From NCBI GenBank assembly GCA_002691145.1, contig NZHE01000023.1:1-64000 (forward strand): DNA of 64,000 nt, written 5' to 3'. This DNA comes from Rickettsiales bacterium (GTDB taxonomy: Bacteria; Pseudomonadota; Alphaproteobacteria; Methylaequorales; Methylaequoraceae). A model generated the notes under the pieces. The model was given only the letters and a program-made list of their open reading frames with translations. It was not told the DNA's origin and searched no databases. The position numbers were made by a program, and so were the translations under genes. This document shows, one piece after another, positions 35,057-43,423 of the stretch; positions within the stretch are counted from its first letter, which is position 1, and every line of letters starts with the position of its first letter.

Positions 35057-36132
35057 TCTTGAATTTTTTTTCCTTGGTTAAGTTTAATAAATTGGTTTAT
35101 GTTATTTATATTTAAATACTGATTTATCTCATTATCAATTTCAGATAATTTAGCTAACATCCTCGCTGAAACCGTTTGTCCATAAGAATATGGGTTCAAA
35201 AACTCTGAATCACTTGTATTTAATTCAGAAGGATCGGTAAAATAAAATATACTCTTGTTTAGTTTTAAATTAAATAGTTTCTTTGATTTTTCAATGTAAA
35301 AACTCTTTTGTTTTTTTTTCATTTCTTTATAGATTGATGGTGCAAACGGAGGAACAATTATTATTGCTTTACTTCCATATTTTTCAACTAAATCAATAAA
35401 TTTAATTAATGAATTAATATTTTCCTTATTTACTTTTGGAGATGTATTCAATTCAATGGAATTTTTTAAATCATCCTTATTATATTCAAAATTGATAGAT
35501 GTATTTCCATAATGCCATGAACCATCTTTTTTTGTTCCGTGTTTATCTTTTGCTAGAGCTCTCAGTCCTATAGGACACTTATCTTTCCTTTTCAGGATTG
35601 TTAAAAACTCTGAAAAATTCAAGTCACCTCTGTAGATCCATACATATGGTAAATACAATTTGTAAATAAGAGATGTCCACCTTCTTAAAAGAAAAAACTT
35701 ATTCTGAGATCCCGTATTATCTAAATTTGATAACCACCATGGATCAATTGTTAAAATAACCACCTCGGGCGAAAAAATCTCAAAAACTTTATTAATTTCG
35801 TAAATTGAATTTTTTGAACTCGAAATATACTGACCAAGAACATAACTTGTCATAGAAAAAAAATCTCCACTATAATTATTTGCAGTTCCTGGCCCTGTAA
35901 CAACTATTTTAGGTCGAATCTGTTTTATCACTTCATAACCAAGTTCCCATTTTTGAATTCCAGCTGAAACTTGTTGAACCACACATTCATCCGAGTTTAT
36001 CTGAATTAACGCTGAATTTTGTGCATTTGAATATTCACCTGCTTTAAATTGAAAAAAAATTGAGGGTAAACTTATAAATAAAAAGATAATAAAAACAATA
36101 ATTATTCCATATATAAACTTTTTAATTTCCAT
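35053..36132 (-). CDS. SGNH-like partner of an MBOAT O-acyltransferase
   Basis: 359 residues with one N-terminal membrane segment and a periplasmic domain. PKIVVTGPGTANNYSGDFFS, SPEVVILTIDPWWLS and a C-terminal LNPYSYGQTVSARML end (with SFYFTD-like strands) give the overall plan of AlgJ/DltD-like partners that accompany MBOAT proteins. The canonical G-S-S start of SGNH catalytic block I is not seen (G-P-G-T there), so it may be inactive or a divergent form. It lies two bases from the MBOAT gene and is transcribed with it. The function is inferred from context. Confidence 0.55.
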   Translation of the reverse strand: MEIKKFIYGIIIVFIIFLFISLPSIFFQFKAGEYSNAQNSALIQINSDECVVQQVSAGIQKWELGYEVIKQIRPKIVVTGPGTANNYSGDFFSMTSYVLGQYISSSKNSIYEINKVFEIFSPEVVILTIDPWWLSNLDNTGSQNKFFLLRRWTSLIYKLYLPYVWIYRGDLNFSEFLTILKRKDKCPIGLRALAKDKHGTKKDGSWHYGNTSINFEYNKDDLKNSIELNTSPKVNKENINSLIKFIDLVEKYGSKAIIIVPPFAPSIYKEMKKKQKSFYIEKSKKLFNLKLNKSIFYFTDPSELNTSDSEFLNPYSYGQTVSARMLAKLSEIDNEINQYLNINNINQFIKLNQGKKIQD

Positions 36133-36134
36133 TT

Positions 36135-37693
36135 TTAAAAGCTAAAATATAAAAAGTCCACAGTGATATTTGACCAAAAAATTGAGGTGCTTAGAATTAA
36201 AAGGCATGTTACAAACACTCCGTTGCTAAAACTTAGTTTAAAATTAGTTCCATTATTATTTTTGTTTAAAAAGTTGAATCTTTCCATATTATTAGAGAAA
36301 AAATATATTATTATAACTGATATTGATAAAATAATGAATACTTCAGAATTTAGATTACCAAGCCAACCCAATCCGCTAGGTGGATAAGAAAATATTTTTT
36401 CAAAAATTGGAAAATTTTCAATTAATCTTGGAGTCATTTGAACTCCATTTAGTCCCAACATAGATTTAAAGATTACGACGGCACTAGAAACTGAATCCGA
36501 TCTAAATAAAACCCAACCAAAATTTACCGATAGAGTTGTAATTAAGAATGATATAATTTTTATGTGCAGCTGTTCCATATTTAAAATTTTATATTCTCTA
36601 TTGTAAACTTTAAATACGTGATTTATGCATACTAATATACCGTGATAAATTCCCCATAGTATAAATGTATACCCAGCTCCATGCCAAAACCCGCTTATAA
36701 AAAAAGTAATCATTATTGGAAAAATTATAAAATAAAAAGTTTGCCTAGGATTCTTTAAATTTAAAAAAGAGTCCTTTTGAATAAAACCTTTAAATGGTTT
36801 ATAAATATAGTTTTTTAAAAAATCAGAGAGAGAAATATGCCATCTTCTCCAAAAGTCAATTATACTAAGTGATTTGTAAGGAGAATTAAAATTTATTGGA
36901 AGGATCACACCAAACATTAAACCTAAACCCAGTGCCATGTCACAGTATCCAGAAAAATCAAAATATAGTTGAAACATATAGCAAAAAGATCCAATCCAGG
37001 CCTCAAAAAACAATGGATTATGTCCATTTGCTACAGATTCAAATAAATTAGAGGCAAAAAGATTTAAATGATCTGCAATAAAAACTTTTTTAAAAAGACC
37101 TAGAACAAACAAACTTATTCCAAATAACAATTTGGATAAATTGAACTTACCAAAATTTTTATCAGCATATTGTTTTAGGGCAAATTTTTGTTGAACTATT
37201 GGACCTGCAATTAATTGTGGAAAAAAAACTACAAAAAGAAAATATTCTAAAAAATTATGTTTTGAGGTTTCTGATTTGTATGAGTCAACCAAATAAGAAA
37301 TTTGTTGAAAAGTAAAAAAAGAAATTGCTAAGGGTAAGATAACTCCCTTGAAATTAATGCCATGTAAAATAAAGTTATTTAAATTTAAAATAATAAAATC
37401 AGTGTATTTAAAAAAGCTCAGTAACAAAATATTGAAAGTTATGCCTAAAACTAAAATTTTTTTTTTTATGATTTTGGGAATTACATATAAGCGTTCCAAA
37501 AAAGTAATTAGTAATAATTGATCCAATTAATAAAAATACATATTCAATTTTCCAATATCCGTAAAATAACAACGAAGAAATGCACAAAACAATAATTGAA
37601 GAATTTCTTCCCAAGAATTTATGACATAAAAAAAAAAATAATTAATGTTATAGGCAAAAATATGTAAATAAATTCTATTGAAGAGAATGACAT
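36135..37693 (-). pseudogene. MBOAT O-acyltransferase (AlgI-like), two homopolymer frameshifts
   Basis: The gene begins with ATG at 37693 (MSFSSIEFIYIFLPITLIIF). It loses frame in an 11-base run at 37628-37638, resumes with CHKFLGRN and SLLFYGYWKIEYVFLLIGS, loses frame again in an 11-base run at 37457-37467, then continues ILVLGITFNILLLSFFKYT to the end. Shortening each run by one base gives one protein of about 518 residues with all expected parts: DFWRRWHISLSDFLKNYIYKPFKG and GFWHGAGYTFILWGIYHG with the catalytic His. MBOAT proteins move acyl groups across the membrane to polysaccharides. Both runs differ in the same direction (+1), which fits read error or phase switching. Confidence 0.8.
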
Positions 37694-37851
37694 ATATTTA
37701 TTATACAAAATCTTTATTTAATACTAAAGATCTGTTTTCTTACTTAATAAGAAATCTTGAACACTTTCAAAGAAGCATTAAAATTGAGATAACATATATT
37801 ATTTAAAAAAAAGATAATTTTTATTTTCTTCAATTTAGAATATTTACAACA

Positions 37852-37879
37852 TTGAAATAAATAAAAATGATAATATACT
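37852..37879 (+). promoter_or_regulatory. Sigma-70-type promoter of tRNA-Leu
   Basis: TTGAAA (37852-37857) and TATACT (37874-37879) are spaced by 16 bases, and the tRNA begins 26 bases after the -10 element. Both hexamers are close to consensus. This is the most likely promoter for the tRNA and possibly the DsbA gene behind it. Confidence 0.55.
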
Positions 37880-37904
37880 CATAGAAATTTATTTAGTTTG
37901 AATT

Positions 37905-37992
37905 GCGCTCGTGCTGAAATTGGTAAACAGACTGGACTTAAAATCCAGCGGAGTCTGACTCCTTGTCGGTTCAAGTCCGACCGAGCGCACCA
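37905..37992 (+). tRNA. tRNA-Leu (anticodon TAA)
   Basis: The acceptor arm GCGCTCG pairs with CGAGCGC at the 3' end, followed by A and an encoded CCA (37990-37992). The anticodon stem CTGGA/TCCAG closes the loop CTTAAAA with anticodon TAA, reading UUA. A long variable arm (GGAGTCTGACTCCTT) marks it as a class II tRNA, and GGTTCAAGTCC is the T loop. The UUA codon is frequent in AT-rich genes like these. Confidence 0.95.
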
Positions 37993-38016
37993 TTAGATTT
38001 TTTTGTTTTATTAATT

Positions 38017-38733
38017 ATGTTTAAATTTTCTTTTATTTTTTTAATTTTCATCTTTAATTTATCTTTTTCCAATGAGAGAACTATTCAAAATGATTTTGAT
38101 AATAAAATTAAAAATTTTATTCTAAAAAACCCAGAGGTAATTATTAAATCACTCAAGATTTATGAGGAAAATCAAGCAAAAGAAGAAGAGAAGGAAAAAA
38201 ATAAATTTATTTCTGAAAATTCTGAAGAAATTTATAAAAGTAATGGAAATTTATATGATGGGAAAGTGGATTCGGATTTAATAATTGTTGAATATTTTGA
38301 TTACAATTGTGGATATTGTAAGAAATTTCATCAGGAACTTAGGTCTGCTTTGAAAGAGGAACAAAATCTTAAAGTTGTGTATAAGAATTTACCTGTTCTT
38401 TCTGAAAATTCAAAATTTTTGGCGAAAATTTCGATTGCAATTGGTCTTACAAGCAATAAAAATTTTCTTAGTTTTCATGAGTTTGTAATGAACTCAAAAA
38501 AGCAAATAAAGGAAAATGATTTAAAAATGAAGATTCAAAATTTGAATCTAGATTACTCTAAAATATTGGAACTATCGAAATCAAAAGAAATAGAAAAAAT
38601 AATCGAAAAAAACTTTATTCAAGCTAACAGTCTCGGCATTAGAGGTACGCCAGCGATAGTTGTAAAAAATGAAGTAATTGAGGGATATGTTAGTAGAAAA
38701 TTAATTAGATCGCTTTTACAAACTCAACAATAA
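38017..38733 (+). CDS. DsbA-family thiol oxidoreductase, periplasmic
   Basis: About 238 residues. A signal peptide (FKFSFIFLIFIFNLSFS) is followed by a helical N-terminal part and a thioredoxin-fold domain with the active site CGYC in EYFDYNCGYCKKFHQEL and the cis-Pro loop RGTPAIVV. It is of the Com1/DsbA-like type and should form or shuffle disulfides in the periplasm. ATG 38017 is used; an earlier frame start at 37963 lies inside the tRNA. Its end overlaps the HExxH gene by ten bases on the other strand. Confidence 0.88.
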   Translation: MFKFSFIFLIFIFNLSFSNERTIQNDFDNKIKNFILKNPEVIIKSLKIYEENQAKEEEKEKNKFISENSEEIYKSNGNLYDGKVDSDLIIVEYFDYNCGYCKKFHQELRSALKEEQNLKVVYKNLPVLSENSKFLAKISIAIGLTSNKNFLSFHEFVMNSKKQIKENDLKMKIQNLNLDYSKILELSKSKEIEKIIEKNFIQANSLGIRGTPAIVVKNEVIEGYVSRKLIRSLLQTQQ

Positions 38734-39182
38734 ATATTATTTTTACTATTTTTTCCAGTTTTAAACTTTGCAGCAAAACCATTGCTATATAAGATTTTTT
38801 TTCCGTGGTGACTTAGAAAAAGATTGTGACTTACTAATGCGTTCATTTCCCTAAGATGTTTTTTTGTATTGTCCTCATACTCTGCAGCAAATTCATTCTC
38901 TTGTTGTATCACATGAATAATTTCATGTAAGAGAATTCCCTGGGCACAAACATCCTTAAGTGGATTTAGAGAATTAATTAAAAAAATTTCATTGTTTTTA
39001 TTCATAGGTGTGTAAGCTATTATTTCACATGGTCTTCCACAAGCAAGATCTTGTAACTCTTTTTGTTCAATAAAATTCAAATTAATTGGGTTTATTGGTT
39101 TTGGGTGTTCAGTATTACTTGTAATCCACAAAATTAAAGATAATATTACTTCGTTTATATTTTCAAATTTCATATTTAACAT
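38724..39182 (-). CDS. HExxH protein (DUF6647-like putative metallopeptidase)
   Basis: 152 residues without signal peptide. The motif LLHEIIHVIQQENEF (HEIIH at 86-90) is a zinc HExxH site, and the Glu in the following helix could be the third ligand. CGRPCEIIAY and the C-terminal ...NIYC give further cysteines. It resembles the small proteins grouped as DUF6647, whose activity is unknown. The start is uncertain: a second ATG at 39173 is possible. Confidence 0.6.
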   Translation of the reverse strand: MLNMKFENINEVILSLILWITSNTEHPKPINPINLNFIEQKELQDLACGRPCEIIAYTPMNKNNEIFLINSLNPLKDVCAQGILLHEIIHVIQQENEFAAEYEDNTKKHLREMNALVSHNLFLSHHGKKILYSNGFAAKFKTGKNSKNNIYC

Positions 39183-39199
39183 TATAAATTTTAAAGCAA

Positions 39200-40150
39200 A
39201 TGAGCAATAAAAAATTTTTTACACATTCTTCTCTACCCGAAATGTATGAACTTGATGTTGGTAATAATAATCTGATTTATTTAGAAATTAGTGGCAAAAA
39301 AGATGGATTACCAATTTTATTTTTACATGGAGGTCCTGGTGGACATTGTAGAAGTGATCATCACGGACTTTTTGATCCCAAAATCTTCAAATCAATAATA
39401 TATGATCAAAGAGGTTGCGGAAAAAGTAAACCGTATAGAATCTTAGAAAATAATAATACAAAAAATTTAATCTCTGATATAGAAAAAATTAGAGAATTTC
39501 TAAAAATTGACAAATTTATTTTAGTGGGAGGGTCTTGGGGGGCAACATTAGCGTTATGTTATGCTCAATTATATCCACAAAATATTAGAGGCATAATATT
39601 AAGATCAGTCTTTCTTGGCACAATGGCAGAGATAGATTGGGCATTTATAAATGCTCCTAAAATTTTTGCTCCTGAACTTTTCAATTCGTTTTGCGAACAA
39701 GCCAAAGCTAAAAATCATAAAGAAGTTTTAGAATTTTATATCAAAGCAATTCTTTCTGATCAATCTGTATATCATTCATGGATTTGGCATGATTATGAAA
39801 GAATACTATCACAAATAAACCCCAATTCTCATAGCTTTGAATCTAAAGAAAAAATATTACAAAGAAACGGATGTCCAAACTCTCCTTTAATGGAAACTCA
39901 TTTTATTAAAAATAAATTTTTTATTGAAGATAACCAAATTTTAAAAAACATGAAAAAAATAGAACATATTCCAGGTTATATTGTACAGGGAAGGTATGAT
40001 TTAATTTGTCCTCCTGAAAATGCTTTTAAACTTCATGAGAAATGGAAAAATTCGAATATTAAGATCATCAATACTGCTGGTCATTCTTCATCTGATGAAG
40101 GTATAACTGAAAATTTATTCTCAGCTTTAAGTGAGATTACGGAGTTTTAA
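39200..40150 (+). CDS. pip: Prolyl aminopeptidase (alpha/beta hydrolase)
   Basis: 316 residues of the peptidase S33 type. LFLHGGPGGHCRSDHHGLFDP contains the oxyanion/HGGPGG motif, GGSWGATLALCYAQLYP the nucleophile Ser, and RGCGKSKPY and GRYDLICPPENAF the acid region with the His near TAGHSSS. It removes N-terminal proline from peptides. The stop overlaps queG by four bases. Confidence 0.92.
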   Translation: MSNKKFFTHSSLPEMYELDVGNNNLIYLEISGKKDGLPILFLHGGPGGHCRSDHHGLFDPKIFKSIIYDQRGCGKSKPYRILENNNTKNLISDIEKIREFLKIDKFILVGGSWGATLALCYAQLYPQNIRGIILRSVFLGTMAEIDWAFINAPKIFAPELFNSFCEQAKAKNHKEVLEFYIKAILSDQSVYHSWIWHDYERILSQINPNSHSFESKEKILQRNGCPNSPLMETHFIKNKFFIEDNQILKNMKKIEHIPGYIVQGRYDLICPPENAFKLHEKWKNSNIKIINTAGHSSSDEGITENLFSALSEITEF

Positions 40151-41259
40151 ACGCGCGATAATTCGAATAATACATAATTATTTTTCTCCTTTAATATTAA
40201 ATTTTTTTTTAATTTTTTAAATATTTTTTTATTTTCTAATTTACTCATAGACCAAATAGCAGCTCCTCTTATTATAGGTTCGCTGTGCTTGAGTAAGGGA
40301 GTAATTAGTTTTAATAATTCCCTATTTTTTGAATTGGCTGATGCTATCAAAACATTTCTTATGAAGCTAGTCCACCCAATTCTTTTAATGGGGGAGTCCG
40401 CGAAAAAATCTTCAAATTTTTCTTTATTGAATTTTAAAAAAAAACTCAAATTTACATTTTTTAGTTCAGACTTCTCCAATAGTGAATTTTCTTTGCTGAT
40501 AGAAGTAAATTTGTTCCAAGGACAAATTGATAGGCAATCATCACATCCATAAATCTTATTTCCAATCTTTCCTCTTAAACTTAATGGAATTGGCCCTTTA
40601 TATTCAATTGTTAGATATGAAATACATTTTTTAGTATTCAACTTATAATTATCTACAAATGCATCAGTGGGACAAATATTTATACATTTATTACATGTTC
40701 CACAATTATCTAATTCTGAAATATCGGTATCAACTTCAATAGGAAGAAAAACTTCACTTAAGAATAACCACGAGCCAAACTTTTTTGAAACTATATTTGT
40801 GTGTTTTCCATGCCAGCCTATCCCGGAAGATTGTGCTAGCGATTTTTCAAAAACCGGTGAAGTATCCACATAAACTTTTGACTCTATATTGAGATCTATT
40901 TTTAACCAATTTTTAAGTTTTTTTAGTTTATTTCCAATAACTTCATGATAATCCTTATTTCTTGCATAAACACTAATATTAGCAATTTTCTTTTTGCGAT
41001 TATCATTAAGGGGGTTATTTTTAGGTGTATAATTTAGTCCCAAAATAACGATTGTTTTGACCTCTTTCCAGAGTTTTTTAGGATTGATTTTTTTCTCAAA
41101 ATGATTTTCTAGCCATTTCATCTCTCCGTGCATCTTTTTATCAAGAAAATTTTTTAGGTTGATAACATCATTTTTTTTAATTTTTGGTTTTACAAATCGA
41201 ACAATATCAAATCCTAATTCTTTAGCTTTATTTAATATAGATTTTTTTATATTAATCAT
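40147..41259 (-). CDS. queG: Epoxyqueuosine reductase
   Basis: 370 residues. Two [4Fe-4S] binding sets are visible, CGTCNKCINICPTDAF and CDDCLSICPWNKF, plus SGIGWHGKHTNIVSKKFGSW near the cobalamin site and HEAT-like repeats at the C-terminus. It carries out the last step of queuosine formation in tRNA. It is divergent from the queC-queE-queD run, with about 40 bases between, so regulation may be shared. Confidence 0.94.
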   Translation of the reverse strand: MINIKKSILNKAKELGFDIVRFVKPKIKKNDVINLKNFLDKKMHGEMKWLENHFEKKINPKKLWKEVKTIVILGLNYTPKNNPLNDNRKKKIANISVYARNKDYHEVIGNKLKKLKNWLKIDLNIESKVYVDTSPVFEKSLAQSSGIGWHGKHTNIVSKKFGSWLFLSEVFLPIEVDTDISELDNCGTCNKCINICPTDAFVDNYKLNTKKCISYLTIEYKGPIPLSLRGKIGNKIYGCDDCLSICPWNKFTSISKENSLLEKSELKNVNLSFFLKFNKEKFEDFFADSPIKRIGWTSFIRNVLIASANSKNRELLKLITPLLKHSEPIIRGAAIWSMSKLENKKIFKKLKKNLILKEKNNYVLFELSRV

Positions 41260-41302
41260 TCATTATAAACTATAAATAATATTTAGAAAAAAAAAAATAA
41301 AA

Positions 41303-41974
41303 ATGAAAAAAAAAGCTGTGGTTTTATTAAGTGGTGGTTTAGATTCTTCTGTTGTATTGTCAATAACTAAAAAAACTAATTTTGAAATTTTTTGTATTTC
41401 TTTTGATTATGGTCAACGGCATGATCTGGAACTTTTTTTCGCCAAAAAACAAGTAAAACTTCAAAAAATTAAAAATCATAGAATATTTAAGGTTGATTTT
41501 TTTGGTGGTTCAGCATTGACAGATAATATTGAAGTCCCAGAGAATGAAAATGTAGAAAATATTCCGAAGACAATCCCGATAACTTATGTGCCCGCCAGAA
41601 ATACAATTTTCTTGTCTTATGCCTTAGGATATTGTGAGACAATCGATAGCACAGATATTTTTATAGGAGTTAATGCCGTAGATTATTCAGGATACCCAGA
41701 TTGTAGACAAGAATTTATTCTTGCATTTGAAAAACTTGCTAACTTAGCTACAAAGAAAGGAATTGATGGTCAAAAATTTTGCATTCATACTCCTTTAATT
41801 GACATGACAAAAAAACAAATTATTAAAGAAGGAATTAATAATAATGTTGATTTTAAAAATACCTTGAGTTGTTATAATCCAAAGAATAATAAACCGTGTG
41901 GTAAATGTGATGCATGTTTATTAAGAGATAAAGGATTTTCTGAGCTTAGAATAAAAGATCCACAATTTGTTTAA
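41303..41974 (+). CDS. queC: 7-cyano-7-deazaguanine synthase
   Basis: 223 residues. VVLLSGGLDSSVVLS is the ATP PP-loop, and CYNPKNNKPCGKCDACLLR holds the C-terminal zinc cysteines. FDYGQRHDLELFFAKK and YVPARNTIFLSYALG are conserved. It makes preQ0 from CDG. Six bases separate it from queE. Confidence 0.95.
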   Translation: MKKKAVVLLSGGLDSSVVLSITKKTNFEIFCISFDYGQRHDLELFFAKKQVKLQKIKNHRIFKVDFFGGSALTDNIEVPENENVENIPKTIPITYVPARNTIFLSYALGYCETIDSTDIFIGVNAVDYSGYPDCRQEFILAFEKLANLATKKGIDGQKFCIHTPLIDMTKKQIIKEGINNNVDFKNTLSCYNPKNNKPCGKCDACLLRDKGFSELRIKDPQFV

Positions 41975-41980
41975 ATTAAA

Positions 41981-42613
41981 ATGTTTTATATAAAAGAAAT
42001 TTTCAAATCAATTCAAGGAGAGGGATTTCATTCCGGTAAAGAGGCGGTTTTTATTCGTTTCTCTGGCTGTAACTTTTGGAATGGTAATTTAAAGGATAAA
42101 AATTCAGCTATTTGTAACTTTTGTGATACAAATTTTGTTGGAACAGATGGAGAAAACGGAGGTATTTACAATACAAAGGATCTAGTGAAGAAAACTTTGG
42201 ATGTATGGGAAAAACATTTCTCTTTACAGAATAAATTTGTTATTTTGACCGGGGGAGAGCCGTTACTCCAAGTTAATGATTTGCTTATCGAAAACCTAAA
42301 AAAAAAAGGTTTCTATATTGCTATCGAAACTAATGGGTCAATTAGTTGCGATTTTAATATTGATTGGATATGCGTGAGCCCAAAATCTAAAAAACAATGG
42401 GCTTTAAAAAGTGGTCATGAATTAAAAATTATATTCCCTCAACATAAATTTAATCTAAACGAATTAAAGAAATTAAAATTTAACTATTTTTTCCTTCAAC
42501 CTATGGATGGTATCAATAAACAATTAAATACTTGGAATATAATCAATTATTGTAAAGCTCACAAACCATGGTTTCCAAGTTTTCAGCTACACAAAACTTT
42601 AAATATTAGTTAA
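41981..42613 (+). CDS. queE: 7-carboxy-7-deazaguanine synthase
   Basis: Radical SAM protein of 210 residues. IFKSIQGEGFHSGKEAVFIRFSGCNFWNG and a CNFCDT pair with the upstream Cys give the cluster-binding cysteines in the extended spacing seen in this subgroup. ILTGGEPLLQ is the SAM-binding GGEP motif. It converts CPH4 to CDG in the queuosine pathway. Confidence 0.92.
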   Translation: MFYIKEIFKSIQGEGFHSGKEAVFIRFSGCNFWNGNLKDKNSAICNFCDTNFVGTDGENGGIYNTKDLVKKTLDVWEKHFSLQNKFVILTGGEPLLQVNDLLIENLKKKGFYIAIETNGSISCDFNIDWICVSPKSKKQWALKSGHELKIIFPQHKFNLNELKKLKFNYFFLQPMDGINKQLNTWNIINYCKAHKPWFPSFQLHKTLNIS

Positions 42614-42620
42614 TTTAATA

Positions 42621-42974
42621 ATGCGAATTTATAAAAAATATTATTTTGATACTGCTCATTTTTTACCTTCGGAAAATTTAGATGAAAATTACAAAAATAT
42701 TCATGGTCATAGTTATGAACTAATAATTTATTTAGACGATAAATTAGATGAAAAAAAAGAATGGGTGATGGATTTTAAAGTTATTGATAATTTTGTGAAA
42801 CCTCTTATCAAGGAACTTGACCATAATTTATTAAATAATATTAAAGGTCTAGAAAATCCAACTAGTGAAAATATTGCTAAATGGTTTTGGAATAGGTTAA
42901 AAAAAAATTTACTTAACCTTGTAAGAATTGATATTAATAGGCCTAGAATTGGTGGATGTATTTATGAGCCATAA
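42621..42974 (+). CDS. queD: 6-carboxytetrahydropterin synthase-like protein
   Basis: 117 residues with the PTPS fold: FDTAHFLPSENL, NIHGHSYEL (zinc histidines), WVMDFKVIDNFVKPLIKELDHNLLN and PTSENIAKWFWNRL, ending RIGGCIYEP. The Cys found four residues before HGH in E. coli QueD is replaced by Tyr, while a Cys lies near the C-terminus (GGC). Context (queC, queE) supports QueD function, and some alphaproteobacterial members share this form. The odd Cys is noted separately. Confidence 0.88.
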   Translation: MRIYKKYYFDTAHFLPSENLDENYKNIHGHSYELIIYLDDKLDEKKEWVMDFKVIDNFVKPLIKELDHNLLNNIKGLENPTSENIAKWFWNRLKKNLLNLVRIDINRPRIGGCIYEP

Positions 42975-42976
42975 CT

Positions 42977-43423
42977 TTATCTTCCTTTATAATAAGAAAC
43001 ATCATAGTCCTGAATCCATATGTCTTTAGGTTTATCGCTTGTTTGAAAAAAAATATCAATCGGAATTCCACCTCTAGGATTCCAAAAACCGCTAATTCTT
43101 AACCATTTTGGATCTATCGTTTGTAAAATTTTTTTTGCAATCAAAATTGTACAGTCTTCGTGAAAAGCTCCGTGATTTCTAAATGAATAAAGAAAAAGCT
43201 TAAAAGATTTGCTTTCTACGATTAATTTATCTGGTAAATAATCAATTACGATATTTCCGAAGTCTGGTTGCCCTGTTTTAGGACATATACTTGTAAACTC
43301 TGGAGATGACAATCTAACAACATAATTTAAATCCATATGCGGGTTTTCAATACTATCAAGCTTTACTTTTTCAGGATCATCTAAAATTTTAGATTTTTTT
43401 CCTAATTCATTAAGTTTTTTCAT
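42977..43423 (-). CDS. queF: NADPH-dependent 7-cyano-7-deazaguanine reductase
   Basis: 148 residues, the short unimodular QueF. FTSICPKTGQPDFGN holds the catalytic Cys, VESKSFKLFLYSFRNHGAFHEDC the NADPH-binding and substrate residues, and RISGFWNPRGGIPIDI a conserved closing strand. It reduces preQ0 to preQ1. It is convergent with queD (two bases apart) and overlaps tgt by 14 bases. Confidence 0.94.
   Translation of the reverse strand: MKKLNELGKKSKILDDPEKVKLDSIENPHMDLNYVVRLSSPEFTSICPKTGQPDFGNIVIDYLPDKLIVESKSFKLFLYSFRNHGAFHEDCTILIAKKILQTIDPKWLRISGFWNPRGGIPIDIFFQTSDKPKDIWIQDYDVSYYKGR

Noticed and set aside
37905-37992. tRNA-Leu as an integration site for the 32-37.7 kb locus
   Set aside because: No second copy of the tRNA 3' end was seen in the neighbouring sequence, and no integrase is present.
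37963-38016. Upstream extension of the DsbA-like protein
   Set aside because: It lies largely inside the tRNA-Leu gene; the signal peptide starts cleanly at ATG 38017.
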